The translations under genes were made by a program, and so were the position numbers. Below, piece after piece: positions 26,361-35,982 of a DNA stretch of 64,000 nucleotides. The notes beneath the pieces were generated by a model. It was not told where the DNA came from. It did not search any database and worked only from the letters and a program-made list of their open reading frames with translations. The first letter of the stretch is position 1. Every line of letters begins with the position of its first letter. This DNA comes from Celeribacter sp. PS-C1 (GTDB taxonomy: Bacteria > Pseudomonadota > Alphaproteobacteria > Rhodobacterales > Rhodobacteraceae): the NCBI RefSeq assembly GCF_019429625.1, contig NZ_JAHXRW010000005.1, forward strand, positions 124,001-188,000, given 5' to 3'.

Positions 26361-26702
26361 CCCGTCACCTTGTATCGCGTTTGCCTTGCTGAACTGAATG
26401 TGGCGGGGTTGGGATAACAGCGGGTAAATCATTAAATTTGATGAGAAATTTCGTAAATTTTCGATCAATAGCCTAACGCCTTGAGAACTCTGAAACTTCG
26501 CTGTCAGATGAGGTGAACGGCATAATAAGAGACAGATTTTCTTAGAATTTTTAGTTCAATATGATGCTGCCCCCTTCGTCGAGACAACATCGCACCTGAG
26601 GTGGAAGCGATTCTCTCGAAAAAGTTGGGTAAGGTGATTTGGCTTAACCAGATCGAAAGCAAGCTTTGGTTCTCTGACGCAAACAGGACAATGAGAACTG
26701 AC
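26361..26702. promoter_or_regulatory. Divergent A+T-rich region between EAL and PAS genes
   Basis: This 342-base gap is unusually A+T-rich for the window, particularly 26430-26560, with overlapping AAATTT-type repeats around 26434-26463. No convincing open frame or RNA gene was found. It must hold the promoters for the EAL gene and the PAS gene, and the PAS start might lie further upstream than marked. Confidence 0.5.
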
Positions 26703-27989
26703 ATGTCGCTCCAATATTCCACGACCAGCTTTGCTGCACATAAAGACGAAGCCCCCTTCGCGGTCGCAGAACTCTTCTTTTCCCGCACAGATGATCGTGG
26801 CGTGATCGCGGCAGGCAACGAAGTTTTTCGGCGTATCTCGGAATATTCGTGGGAGGAACTCGTCGGTGCGCCGCACAAAATCATCCGCCACCCGGATGTG
26901 CCGAAGGGCGTTTTTTACATTTTGTGGGAGCGAATCAAAAAAGGCCTGGCGACAGGAGCCTATGTTAAAAACCGCGCCAAGGATGGCCGATACTATTGGG
27001 TCTATGCCATCGTCTCGCCGGTCGAGGGCGGCTATGTGTCGGTCCGGCTCAAGCCGACCTCTAAGGTGTTTGAGACGGCAAAAGCGGCCTATGCGGAATT
27101 TCTGGAGCAAGAAGAACAAGACGGGCTCACGCCCGAGCAAAGTGCTGCCGCCATTCGGACCAAGCTTCGGGAGCTTGGGTTTCCGACCTATGGCGCGTTC
27201 AGTTCCTATGCGATTGCTCAGGAAATGCATGCCCGCGATCTCGCGCTGTCGCGGGTTGAGGACAGCCGCCTGAAAAGTCTGAAAAACTTACTTCCAACTC
27301 TGAAATCTTTGGATGAACAACAAAAATCCCTCTTTGATTCCTTCGCGAAGATTCGAGGCATCCCTTCAAATATGCGGATCGTGGCGTCGCGACTGGAACC
27401 CGCCGGCGGGCCGATTTCAGCGATTTCACAGAACTATCGTCTGATGTCGGATGAGGTGACGAACCATCTTGGCGGATTTCGCGTCGAGAATGGCAACAGA
27501 ACTCTGACCGAGTCCGTGATGGCGCGCGTGTATCAGGGGCTGTTCATGATGGCCGCTTCCCGTCTTCAACGAGAGGTCAAAGAGGTCGCGACGGAGGCTT
27601 TGACCGGAGGTGCAGAACAGGAGGGGTTCCATCAAGAGGTCGAGGTGCTGACCAAACTGCTAGATGACTACACGCTCGAAGCTGGCGGTGTTTTGTTATC
27701 CGTTTTCAATGATGTGACCGCTTTGGCGCGTTCGGCCAAAGATCTGCGGCAATTGGTGACGGGGCTGGATTCGATCCGCGTGCTTTGCCGTGTGGAGGCG
27801 GGTCGACTTGGCGCTCAGTCTGTCTCACTGACACCAGTGATTGATCAGCTCGATACGTTTCATGTCGAGATCGACAAAACTTTGGAGCAGATTCTGGCAC
27901 TTGCAGATAAAATTAAGACGCTGGTCGAGGCCGCGATGCCGCGCAGTTTCAGTGGTTCTCTTCAATATCACGCGGCTGGGCGTCGATAA
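26703..27989 (+). CDS. PAS-domain signalling protein (Aer-like PAS)
   Basis: This is a protein of about 428 residues with an N-terminal PAS fold close to that of Aer: FSRTDDRGVIAAGNEVFRRI (about 26-45), EYSWEELVGAPHKIIRHPDVP (about 47-67) and NRAKDGRYYWVYAIVSPV (about 88-105). The rest is helical and lacks transmembrane segments and the methyl-accepting signalling hairpin, so it is not a chemoreceptor of normal form. It may sense redox or a small ligand. ATG 26703 is preferred; ATG 26694 is also possible. Its 3' end overlaps the convergent TlpA-like gene by 41 bases. Confidence 0.72.
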   Translation: MSLQYSTTSFAAHKDEAPFAVAELFFSRTDDRGVIAAGNEVFRRISEYSWEELVGAPHKIIRHPDVPKGVFYILWERIKKGLATGAYVKNRAKDGRYYWVYAIVSPVEGGYVSVRLKPTSKVFETAKAAYAEFLEQEEQDGLTPEQSAAAIRTKLRELGFPTYGAFSSYAIAQEMHARDLALSRVEDSRLKSLKNLLPTLKSLDEQQKSLFDSFAKIRGIPSNMRIVASRLEPAGGPISAISQNYRLMSDEVTNHLGGFRVENGNRTLTESVMARVYQGLFMMAASRLQREVKEVATEALTGGAEQEGFHQEVEVLTKLLDDYTLEAGGVLLSVFNDVTALARSAKDLRQLVTGLDSIRVLCRVEAGRLGAQSVSLTPVIDQLDTFHVEIDKTLEQILALADKIKTLVEAAMPRSFSGSLQYHAAGRR

Positions 27990-28536
27990 AATATGACATG
28001 ATTGCCTGAGCGGAGGGGGAGAACCACTCCGCATCACCGGTCATCCGCGCGATTTCCTGACCTTCGGGTGAAATCAGGATGGACACAGGCAGGCCCAGAA
28101 CCCCCATCTCACGCGCCATGGCGCCTTTGGCGTCGACACGCAGCGGCAGGGTCTTGATCGCGGCTTTTTCATAAAAGCTTTTGAGGGCAGGAACCGGGTT
28201 ATGCCCCGTGGCAATCGGCAAGACGGTCAGGCCCCGATCCTGAAATTCTGCGGATAGAGCATCCAGAGCAGGCATTTCCTTGCGACAGGGCGCGCACCAG
28301 GTGGCCCAAAAATTCAAAAGTACGTACTGCCCCTGATAGTCCGAAAGTGTTTCTTCATTCCCGTCGAGGTCCGCAAAGGGCAGGGCGCTGACCTCTTTCG
28401 GCTCCGAATGAAACCCCAGTTTCTGCATGCTGCCTTCGCGCAGAGCCATCGCTGCGTCGAGGTCGAGCGCGGCGGCAGGAATTGCACCCAGGCTCAGGGC
28501 CGTATAAAGGGTGGCGACAATCAGCTTTTTCAACAT
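27949..28536 (-). CDS. tlpA: TlpA/ResA-like thioredoxin-fold protein
   Basis: This is a 195-residue exported thiol-disulfide protein. A signal peptide ([20 protein letters not shown], ending at AAALD) is followed by a TlpA/DsbE-type thioredoxin fold with the active site WCAPC (C81, C84). The family's cis-proline loop is in GVLGLPVSI. It probably reduces periplasmic cysteines, as in cytochrome maturation. ATG 28536 was chosen because it gives the signal peptide; the open frame upstream runs antisense through argH. It starts only 13 bases from the argH start on the opposite strand. Confidence 0.88.
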   Translation of the reverse strand: MLKKLIVATLYTALSLGAIPAAALDLDAAMALREGSMQKLGFHSEPKEVSALPFADLDGNEETLSDYQGQYVLLNFWATWCAPCRKEMPALDALSAEFQDRGLTVLPIATGHNPVPALKSFYEKAAIKTLPLRVDAKGAMAREMGVLGLPVSILISPEGQEIARMTGDAEWFSPSAQAIMSYFIDAQPRDIEENH

Positions 28537-28549
28537 GCGGGACACGTCC

Positions 28550-29941
28550 ATGACCGATAAGAAATCAAACGCGATGTGGGGCGGCCGGTTCGCTGCCGGA
28601 CCTGACGCCATCATGGAAGCCATCAACGCCTCCATTGATTTCGACAAACGGCTGGCCTCCCAAGATATCGCAGGCTCACGCGCCCATGCGGCGATGCTCG
28701 CCAAACAGGGCATTCTTACCGATACCGATGCCGAGGCCATTCGGGAAGGCCTGCTCACGGTTTTGTCAGAGATCGAAGCGGGCGAGTTCACCTTTTCCAC
28801 AGCACTCGAAGACATCCACATGAATGTCGAAGCGCGCCTCAAAGAGATCATTGGCGAGGCTGCCGGGCGCCTGCACACCGCGCGCTCGCGCAACGATCAG
28901 GTGGCGACCGATTTCAAACTCTGGACACGCGACCAATTCGATGCCGCCATCTCCGGCATCGAGGCGTTGATCCGCGCGCTCATCACGCAGGCCGAGGCTG
29001 GCGCCGATTGGGTCATGCCCGGCTTTACGCACCTGCAAACGGCACAGCCGGTGACATGGGGCCATCATATGATGGCCTATGTCGAAATGCTGGGTCGTGA
29101 TCTGTCGCGCTTCAAAGACGCGCGCGCCCGGATGAACGAAAGCCCGCTTGGCTCCGCAGCACTCGCAGGCACCGGCTTCCCGATTGACCGCCACATGACG
29201 GCGGAGGCGCTGGGCTTTGATCGCCCGACGGCGAACTCGCTTGATGCCGTGGCTGACCGTGACTTTGCGCTTGAGTTCCTGTCCTGTGCCTCGATCTGCG
29301 CCATGCACCTGTCGCGCTTTGCCGAAGAGTTGGTGATCTGGTCCTCGGCCCAGTTCCGCTTCGTGACGCTCTCGGATCGCTTCTCGACCGGCTCGTCTAT
29401 TATGCCGCAAAAGAAAAACCCCGATGCCGCCGAGCTGATCCGCGCTAAGATAGGGCGGATTTTTGGCGCCAACGTGGCGTTGATGACGGTGATGAAAGGC
29501 CTGCCCTTGGCCTATTCCAAGGACATGCAGGAAGACAAAGAGCAAGTTTTCGATGCCGCCGACAACTTGATGCTGGCTCTGGCTGCGATGACCGGCATGG
29601 TTTCCGATATGACGGCAAATATCGACAACCTGCGGGCTGCGGCCGCCTCTGGTTTCTCGACCGCGACCGATCTCGCCGACTGGCTGGTGCGTGAGGCGGG
29701 TCTGCCGTTCCGCGATGCTCACCATGTCACCGGCGCGCTCGTGGCCATGGCTGAGAAAAAGGGCGTCGATCTTCCGGATTTGAGCCTTGAAGAGATGAAA
29801 TCCGTTCACGAAGCCATCACGACAGGCGTTTATGACGTCTTGACGGTTGAAAACTCGGTCGCTTCTCGCACAAGCTACGGGGGGACCGCGCCCGCACAGG
29901 TGCGCGCGCAGATCAAGCGTTGGAAAGAGGTGCTCGAATGA
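28550..29941 (+). CDS. argH: Argininosuccinate lyase
   Basis: This is a 463-residue enzyme of the fumarase/aspartase superfamily that splits argininosuccinate into arginine and fumarate, the last step of arginine synthesis. The superfamily signature [12 protein letters not shown] lies near 282-293, and [13 protein letters not shown] near 112-124 is the argininosuccinate-specific part. ATG 28550 gives [14 protein letters not shown], as in homologues; 28511 and 28535 are upstream alternatives. It overlaps the small lipoprotein gene by 4 bases. Confidence 0.96.
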   Translation: MTDKKSNAMWGGRFAAGPDAIMEAINASIDFDKRLASQDIAGSRAHAAMLAKQGILTDTDAEAIREGLLTVLSEIEAGEFTFSTALEDIHMNVEARLKEIIGEAAGRLHTARSRNDQVATDFKLWTRDQFDAAISGIEALIRALITQAEAGADWVMPGFTHLQTAQPVTWGHHMMAYVEMLGRDLSRFKDARARMNESPLGSAALAGTGFPIDRHMTAEALGFDRPTANSLDAVADRDFALEFLSCASICAMHLSRFAEELVIWSSAQFRFVTLSDRFSTGSSIMPQKKNPDAAELIRAKIGRIFGANVALMTVMKGLPLAYSKDMQEDKEQVFDAADNLMLALAAMTGMVSDMTANIDNLRAAAASGFSTATDLADWLVREAGLPFRDAHHVTGALVAMAEKKGVDLPDLSLEEMKSVHEAITTGVYDVLTVENSVASRTSYGGTAPAQVRAQIKRWKEVLE

Positions 29942-30105
29942 AACGGGTGATGATGTCTGTGGTGTTGGTGCTCGGGCTTGCGGCTTGCGGCGTGGATGGT
30001 GATCCGGTGAAGCCGCAAGTGGGTATGTCCACGACCGTGGGCGTCAATTCCAAACATGGCGGCTACACCGATACCTCCATCAACATCCATTTCCCGGCCA
30101 ACTAA
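29938..30105 (+). CDS. Small lipoprotein
   Basis: This is a 55-residue protein with a lipoprotein signal ([20 protein letters not shown], Cys at 17) followed by a short polar tail that includes [19 protein letters not shown]. Its ATG overlaps the argH stop (ATGA), and lysA follows 38 bases later. The argH-lipoprotein-lysA order is common in Rhodobacterales. Function is unknown; it may be an analogue of the small lipoproteins found next to lysA in other proteobacteria. Confidence 0.8.
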   Translation: MKRVMMSVVLVLGLAACGVDGDPVKPQVGMSTTVGVNSKHGGYTDTSINIHFPAN

Positions 30106-30143
30106 TCCCTGCGCCGGACGCGCTTATCGAAAGACCTCCTCTC

Positions 30144-31409
30144 ATGGATCACTTCCTCTACAAGAACGGCGTGCTTCACGCCGAAGATGTCCCAGTGTCC
30201 GAAATCGCGGCGCAGGTCGGAACGCCTTTCTATGTCTATTCCACGGCCACGCTGACCCGGCATTTCACCCTCTTCGATGAAGCATTGTCAGGGATGGATC
30301 ACCTCGTGTGTTTCGCGATGAAGTCGAATTCGAACCTCGCCGTTCTCAAACTCATGGGCGAGCTGGGAGCGGGGATCGACGTGGTCTCGATCGGCGAATA
30401 CCTTAAAGCGAAAGCGGCGGGTCTTCCGGGCGAGCGCATTGTGTTCTCGGGCGTCGGCAAAACCCGTTCCGAGATGCGTCAGGCTTTGGAAGGCGGCATT
30501 CGCCAGTTTAACGTCGAAAGCGAGCCGGAACTTGAGGCTCTGAACGAGGTTGCAATCGCGTTGGGCGTCAAGGCCCCCATCGCATTGCGCGTCAATCCGG
30601 ATGTTGATGCCAAGACCCACGCGAAAATCGCCACCGGCAAATCCGAGAACAAATTTGGCATCCCGATTGCCACCTGTCGTGAGGTCTACGCCCGCGCCGC
30701 CAAGATGGACGGCATCGACGTGGTCGGCATCGACGTTCATATCGGCTCGCAGTTGACGCAGCTTGAGCCCTTTGAGCTGGCGTTTGCCAAGGTTGCCGAG
30801 CTGACCGAAACGCTGCGCGCCGACGGTCACAACATCCGCCGTCTCGATCTGGGCGGTGGGCTTGGCATTCCCTATGAGAGGTCCAACGAGGCGCCGCCGC
30901 TGCCCATTGAATATGGTGAGATGATCCAGCGCACCGTCGGGCATCTGGGCTGCGAGATCGAGATCGAGCCGGGGCGCCTGATCTCCGGCAACGCGGGGCT
31001 TCTCGTGTCCTCCGTCATCTATCTCAAACACGGCGAAGGACGCGATTTCCTGATCGTCGATGCGGCGATGAACGATCTTGTGCGTCCCTCGATGTATGAC
31101 GCTTATCACGACATCATTCCGGTCGTTGAACCCGAGGCCGGGGTCGAACAAGCGCCGATGGATATCGTCGGACCGGTGTGTGAGACGGGCGACACCTTTG
31201 CCAAGGCGCGCAACATGCCGGCACTCGGGGAGGATGATCTCGTCGCTTTCCGCTCCGCCGGTGCCTATGGTGCTGTGATGGCGTCGGAATATAATTCCCG
31301 TCCGCTCATTCCGGAGGTTCTGGTGAAAGGTGATCAATTCGCTGTCATCCGGCCGCGTCCGACCTATGACGAGATGATAAATCGCGATAGCATCCCCGTA
31401 TGGCTCTGA
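30144..31409 (+). CDS. lysA: Diaminopimelate decarboxylase
   Basis: This is a 421-residue PLP enzyme that converts meso-diaminopimelate to L-lysine. PLP Lys is in VCFAMKSNSN near residue 57, HIGSQLTQ near 200, and DLGGGLGIPY (phosphate loop) near 235-244. EPGRLISGNAG lies near 277-287, and CETGDTF near 347-353 gives the second-subunit catalytic Cys. Length and order are standard. The start at 30144 gives MDHFLYKNGVLHAEDVPV, as in homologues. Confidence 0.96.
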   Translation: MDHFLYKNGVLHAEDVPVSEIAAQVGTPFYVYSTATLTRHFTLFDEALSGMDHLVCFAMKSNSNLAVLKLMGELGAGIDVVSIGEYLKAKAAGLPGERIVFSGVGKTRSEMRQALEGGIRQFNVESEPELEALNEVAIALGVKAPIALRVNPDVDAKTHAKIATGKSENKFGIPIATCREVYARAAKMDGIDVVGIDVHIGSQLTQLEPFELAFAKVAELTETLRADGHNIRRLDLGGGLGIPYERSNEAPPLPIEYGEMIQRTVGHLGCEIEIEPGRLISGNAGLLVSSVIYLKHGEGRDFLIVDAAMNDLVRPSMYDAYHDIIPVVEPEAGVEQAPMDIVGPVCETGDTFAKARNMPALGEDDLVAFRSAGAYGAVMASEYNSRPLIPEVLVKGDQFAVIRPRPTYDEMINRDSIPVWL

Positions 31410-31468
31410 CTCCCCGTGCTGTTCGGTGCAGGGGTTCGGATCGAAACTGAACCGCCGAATCGAGATGC

Positions 31469-34039
31469 ATGGAACCTGACCACGACCCAGCTCGACACCT
31501 GACGGAGACGCTCGACCGCCCGCTTGCGCGGCGCGTCGCCACGGCCCTGCGCGCGACGGGGGCGGGGCTCATGGTGGAGCGTGTGTCTCAGGCCTTTTGG
31601 CCGGTTCTGTCCCTCGTGGCATTCGCGGCGGGCCTTGCTATGCTGGGCGTTCAGGATGCTTTGCCGCTTTGGGCGCTGTGGACCGCGCTCACGGTCTTCG
31701 GACTCGCCCTCATTGTCGCGCTCGTTTTCGGGCTGCGTTGCCTGCATGTTCCCTCACGCGCAGAGGCCACGGAGCGGGTCGATGCACAACTGCCGGGGCG
31801 ACCGTTGCAGGCGCTTTCTGATCATGCGCTGGTCGGCGCGGGAGATGCCGCTTCCGAGGCCATCTGGACCGCGCACCGCAATCGCATGATACAGAGGCTT
31901 GCTCCGATCCGTGCCGTCGCCCCTGTGCTCAATCTTGCCCCGCGCGATCCGTTTGCGCTGCGGCTCATTGCTCTGACGACACTCGGTATGGGGATTCTGT
32001 TCGGCTCATTTGATCGCATGACCTCTGTAACCGATCTTGGCGACGCGGGCGCTGAGGTCGCTATGGGGCCGATCTGGGAAGGCTGGGTGCGCCCGCCTGC
32101 CTACTCCGGCAAGCCAACGCTTTATCTGGGCGATCTTGATCCCAATTTCGAAGTGCCGAAAGGTGCCGATGTGACCCTGCAGTTCTATGGCGAAGATGGC
32201 GTGCTGACCCTGCGCGAAACTGTCTCTGGTGACGCGCCGGCGGATCGTCCTGATTTCCAAGTCGAACAGCCCGGAGAAATCGAAATCGATGGCCCCACCG
32301 GGCGGCTTTGGGACGTTGCGTTGCAGCCGGACACGCCGCCTGAGGCTGAACTTGTTGGTCCGATGACCCGCGCCCCTTCGGGCGAAGCGCGACAGGATTT
32401 CCGCCTCACCGATGACTTCGGCATCAGTCGCGCCATTTTAACAATCACACGTGATCTCGATGCGACGGCCCGGCAATATGGCTATGTTTTGCCACCTGAA
32501 CCGCGCGAGGAAATTTCCGTGCCGGTCATGTTGCCACAGACCGGGGATCGCCGCGAGATCGAGGGGCTGATTGGGGAAAACCTCGCGCAGCACCCTTTTG
32601 CGGGATTGCCTGTGCGCCTGTCGCTGAGTGCTTGGGATGAAGCCGGTCAGGAGAGCGCCGCTGCACTGGGCGATAGTATCCTGCCGACGCGGCGATTCTT
32701 TGATCCTTTGGCGGCGGCCATCGTGGATCAGCGGCGCGAACTGTTGTGGAACCGCGAAAATGCGGGGCGCTCGGCGCAGGTGCTACGTGCTGTGTCGGTC
32801 AACCCGAGCGAAATGTTCGATGAGATGACAAGTTACATTCGTCTGCGCGAGGTGATCGGTCAGATCGAAGGGCGCGACGGGCTTTTGAGCGACGAGCAGG
32901 TCGAGGCTATCGCGGCGACGCTCTGGGACATCGCGCTTGAGTTGGAAGATGGGGAGTTAAAAGAGGCTCTGGCCCGGCTGCAGCGCGCGCAGGAACGCCT
33001 GAGCCAGGCGATGCGCGACGGCGCCACGCCCGAAGAGATCGAAGAGTTGATGCAGGAGTTGCGCGAGGCGACCCGCGATTACATGCAGCAACTCGCCGAA
33101 CAGCAGGGGCCCGAAGACGACGGCACGGACATGCCGGATCAGGGGCAGGACCAAGGCCAACAGATCACGCAAGATCAGCTGCAGGAGTTGATGGACCGCA
33201 TTCAGGAGTTGATGGAGCAGGGCCGCATGGCCGAGGCGCAGCAGCTCATGGATATGCTGGCTGAAATGTTAGAGAACATGCGAGTGACGCGGGGCCAAGG
33301 GCAGGGCGGCCAAGGCAATCAGGGCATGCAGGGTCTGCAAGACACGCTGCGCGATCAGCAGGAGTTGAACGACGATACCTTCTCCGATTTGCAGAACCAG
33401 TTTGGTGAGAACCAGCCGGGGCAAAACGAACAGGGCCAAGAAGGCCAGGACGGGCAGTCCGGTCAGCAAAACGGTTCCGAGGGCCAAGGCCAGAACCAAG
33501 GTCAGAATCAGGGAGACAATCGCGGCGAAGGCGCTGGTGGCGATCAAGGGACTTTGTCGGAGCGGCAGCAGGCGCTGCGCGACGCGCTGCGCCAACAACG
33601 CCGCAACATTCCCGGCGCTCAAAGTGGCGGCGAGGACAGTCTCGGCGGAGCTCTGGATCGTGCTGATCGCGCTATGGAAGAGGCCGAGCGGGCACTGCGC
33701 GAGGGCGATCTCTCCGGCGCGCTAGATGGCCAGGCTGAGGCGATGGAAGCCCTGCGCGAAGGCATGCGCCAACTTGGCGAACAACAGGCGCAACAGCAGC
33801 AAAATCAAGAGGGCCAAGACGGCCAAGGCAACGCCGGCGGCGAGCCGCAGGGCCGCGATCCCTTGGGACGCAGACCCGGTGACACGGGCCGGTTTGGCTC
33901 TGATGATGAATTCTACGAGGGCGAGGATGTTTACCGCCGTGCCGAAGAGCTTTTGGACGAAATCCGCCGCCGCACCGAGGATCGCGAGCGCACGGCTGAG
34001 GAGCGTGACTACCTCAACCGCCTACTTGATCAATTCTAA
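31469..34039 (+). CDS. TIGR02302-family (DUF4175) membrane protein
   Basis: This is an 856-residue protein of an alphaproteobacterial family of unknown function. Two hydrophobic helices lie near residues 42-90 and another near 165-185. A beta-rich region follows, then a long helical part (about 440-600). A strongly Gln/Gly-rich low-complexity stretch runs from about 555 to 690, with a second around 770-810, ending in a charged coiled segment (RRTEDRERTAEERDYLNRLL). Codon-level GGNCAR repeats make the DNA at 33,100-33,540 repetitive. It follows lysA on the same strand after 59 bases. Envelope function is likely but unproven. Confidence 0.85.
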   Translation: MEPDHDPARHLTETLDRPLARRVATALRATGAGLMVERVSQAFWPVLSLVAFAAGLAMLGVQDALPLWALWTALTVFGLALIVALVFGLRCLHVPSRAEATERVDAQLPGRPLQALSDHALVGAGDAASEAIWTAHRNRMIQRLAPIRAVAPVLNLAPRDPFALRLIALTTLGMGILFGSFDRMTSVTDLGDAGAEVAMGPIWEGWVRPPAYSGKPTLYLGDLDPNFEVPKGADVTLQFYGEDGVLTLRETVSGDAPADRPDFQVEQPGEIEIDGPTGRLWDVALQPDTPPEAELVGPMTRAPSGEARQDFRLTDDFGISRAILTITRDLDATARQYGYVLPPEPREEISVPVMLPQTGDRREIEGLIGENLAQHPFAGLPVRLSLSAWDEAGQESAAALGDSILPTRRFFDPLAAAIVDQRRELLWNRENAGRSAQVLRAVSVNPSEMFDEMTSYIRLREVIGQIEGRDGLLSDEQVEAIAATLWDIALELEDGELKEALARLQRAQERLSQAMRDGATPEEIEELMQELREATRDYMQQLAEQQGPEDDGTDMPDQGQDQGQQITQDQLQELMDRIQELMEQGRMAEAQQLMDMLAEMLENMRVTRGQGQGGQGNQGMQGLQDTLRDQQELNDDTFSDLQNQFGENQPGQNEQGQEGQDGQSGQQNGSEGQGQNQGQNQGDNRGEGAGGDQGTLSERQQALRDALRQQRRNIPGAQSGGEDSLGGALDRADRAMEEAERALREGDLSGALDGQAEAMEALREGMRQLGEQQAQQQQNQEGQDGQGNAGGEPQGRDPLGRRPGDTGRFGSDDEFYEGEDVYRRAEELLDEIRRRTEDRERTAEERDYLNRLLDQF

Positions 34040-34046
34040 AAGATGT

Positions 34047-35120
34047 TTAGGTGCCGCTGATTTGTCCCAAAAGGGCAGTCAGGCGCGCGCTGGCGCCTGA
34101 GAGAAGCTGATCTAGCCAAACGCGGAACCCATTGGCCAAAATGACGTAAGATTCCATCACACCGGCAAGCGCGGGAACTTTTGCCGCGATCAAAGGTGCC
34201 AGCAGATACAACACCACAAGCACCACCGCCGTCAGCACCAGCGTCAGAAACACGCTGCGGAATCCGGAACGCTCGGCACGGGTGCGGCGGGTGTCCTCGT
34301 CGGGGACAGTGCCATCTTCGTCCCGCTCGGAAGCGGCACTCAGCGTCGAATTGATTTCCTCGATGTCAGGCAAAAGATCACGGCGTTTGCCGCTGGCCGC
34401 TGCCACGCCACCCGCGATGAGGCCGGGGTCAGACGGGTCCAAACCGCGCAGGCGCGCCATACGGTCGCGCAGGCTTTTCTTGGCGGTGTCTTGCGAGGGT
34501 TCCTCCAGCCCGAGGTCGGGTTGGGTCTCTAGCGTTTCGCCGTCTTTGTGGCGCATGGACTGATCGAATTCGACTTCGGCTCGCAGAATGTCCCGCACGC
34601 TGTCTTTCAACGCGGAGCTAGGTTGAGCGGCCGTTTCGGGCTCATATTCATCGTCAGGCTCATCCTCGAACTGCGGCTCAGGGGTGTCGTCATAGTCGTC
34701 GACATCAAAGGTCTCTGGCTCGGGCGTAGCCTCGTAGGTCTCGATCGGCTCTGGGGCTTCCTCAGGCTCAGGTTCTGGCTCGGGCTCTGGATCGGGGATG
34801 GATTCGGCCTGCGTCAGAGCAGAGATGGCATCCTGAATGTCGTCCTGAACATCGTCGTCCGCGACCTCTTCTTCGGGCTCTGCAGAGACCTCTGTCTCGA
34901 ATTCAGGCTCTTCTGGAGTGGCCGTCGGGTTGTCCTCAAGCGCCTCTTCATCCTGCGGCACCTCATATCCGAGCTCATCGGCCAGATCGTTGTCCATATG
35001 CGCGGGCTGCTGAAACCACGTGTGGCCACAGTTCGAACATTGTACATCGCGGCCCGTGTCGGGTATGACACGCGCATCAACTTCGTATTGAGCTCCGCAA
35101 TTGGGACAAATTAACCGCAT
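34047..35120 (-). CDS. MJ0042-type zinc-ribbon membrane protein
   Basis: This is a 357-residue protein. The N-terminus is an MJ0042 zinc ribbon with C5-x2-C8 and C28-x2-C31 (LICPNCGAQYEVDARVIP then VQCSNCGHTWF). A long acidic Glu/Pro-rich linker (about 45-170, with repeated EPEPE units) follows, then a basic region, one transmembrane helix near 285-305 and a short amphipathic tail. The layout is common in alphaproteobacteria and the function is unknown. ATG 35120 has an AGGGGAAGAA ribosome site. The gene is convergent with the TIGR02302 gene (7-base gap) and divergent from ftsE. Confidence 0.82.
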   Translation of the reverse strand: MRLICPNCGAQYEVDARVIPDTGRDVQCSNCGHTWFQQPAHMDNDLADELGYEVPQDEEALEDNPTATPEEPEFETEVSAEPEEEVADDDVQDDIQDAISALTQAESIPDPEPEPEPEPEEAPEPIETYEATPEPETFDVDDYDDTPEPQFEDEPDDEYEPETAAQPSSALKDSVRDILRAEVEFDQSMRHKDGETLETQPDLGLEEPSQDTAKKSLRDRMARLRGLDPSDPGLIAGGVAAASGKRRDLLPDIEEINSTLSAASERDEDGTVPDEDTRRTRAERSGFRSVFLTLVLTAVVLVVLYLLAPLIAAKVPALAGVMESYVILANGFRVWLDQLLSGASARLTALLGQISGT

Positions 35121-35310
35121 TTCTTCCCCTGCCACACAAATTAGCGCGTGCTCCCCCAAGCATAATCGCGCTGTTTTTCGAAATTCTTAACGTCCATAGG
35201 CAGATTGTCCATGTTTTTGCGACAGTTGCATTGAAAGGATTTGACCAGTGAGGCAAAACTGTCGCGAACAAGCGACGCGCAAAAGCGGCAAGAGTTCGCA
35301 GAGGTGACAT

Positions 35311-35982
35311 GTGATCGAGTTTCATGATGCTGGCTATGGCTATGGCGGGCGAGAGCTGTTGACGGAGATGTCCCTGACGCTGGCGCCGGGGTCTTTTCAT
35401 TTCCTGACCGGTCCTTCGGGGGCAGGCAAAACCACTTTTCTTAAACTGTGCTACCGTGAGCTTCAGGCCACTGCGGGCAGGGTGTCGATCTTTGGCGAAG
35501 ACACGCGCCAGATGGGCCGCGACGAAGTGGCCGAACTGCGCCGCCGGATCGGGGTTGTCCATCAGGATTGCCAGTTCCTCGACCATTTGAATGTCGTCGA
35601 GAATGTCGCGTTGCCACTGTCCGTCTCGGGGCGGGAGCGTGATGACCGGGATTTGGACGATCTGTTGAATTGGGTTGGTCTGTCGGATCAGGCCAAGGCC
35701 CGTCCGCCCGAACTGTCGGGCGGCGAACGTCAGCGTGTGGCTTTGGCACGCGCCGTGATCATGTCGCCAGAGATTATCTTGGCGGACGAACCGACCGGCA
35801 ACGTCGATTGGGACATGTCCCTACGTCTGTTGCAGCTTTTGATCGAGTTGAATCGCATGGGCAAAACCGTGTTGATCGCCACCCATGACCTGCATCTCAT
35901 TCGTCAGGCCAAGGCTCAGGTGCAGGCGCGTGTTTTGCGGATTTCCAATCGCCGCATTCAGCAATCGGGGGCGGATCTGTGA
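35311..35982 (+). CDS. ftsE: Cell-division ATP-binding protein FtsE
   Basis: This is a 223-residue ABC ATPase. Walker A (GPSGAGKTT) is at 34-42, the signature LSGGERQRVALARAV lies near 135-149, and Walker B (IILADEPTGNVD) near 152-163. EPTGNVD is characteristic of FtsE and the MacB group. It works with FtsX at the inner membrane to activate peptidoglycan hydrolysis at division. The start is GTG 35311. The stop overlaps the ftsX start by 4 bases. Confidence 0.94.
   Translation: MIEFHDAGYGYGGRELLTEMSLTLAPGSFHFLTGPSGAGKTTFLKLCYRELQATAGRVSIFGEDTRQMGRDEVAELRRRIGVVHQDCQFLDHLNVVENVALPLSVSGRERDDRDLDDLLNWVGLSDQAKARPPELSGGERQRVALARAVIMSPEIILADEPTGNVDWDMSLRLLQLLIELNRMGKTVLIATHDLHLIRQAKAQVQARVLRISNRRIQQSGADL

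Noticed and set aside
33100-33540. Repeat array, possibly CRISPR-like
   Set aside because: The repetition is codon-level (Gln/Gly) inside one long gene, without spacers of fixed length.
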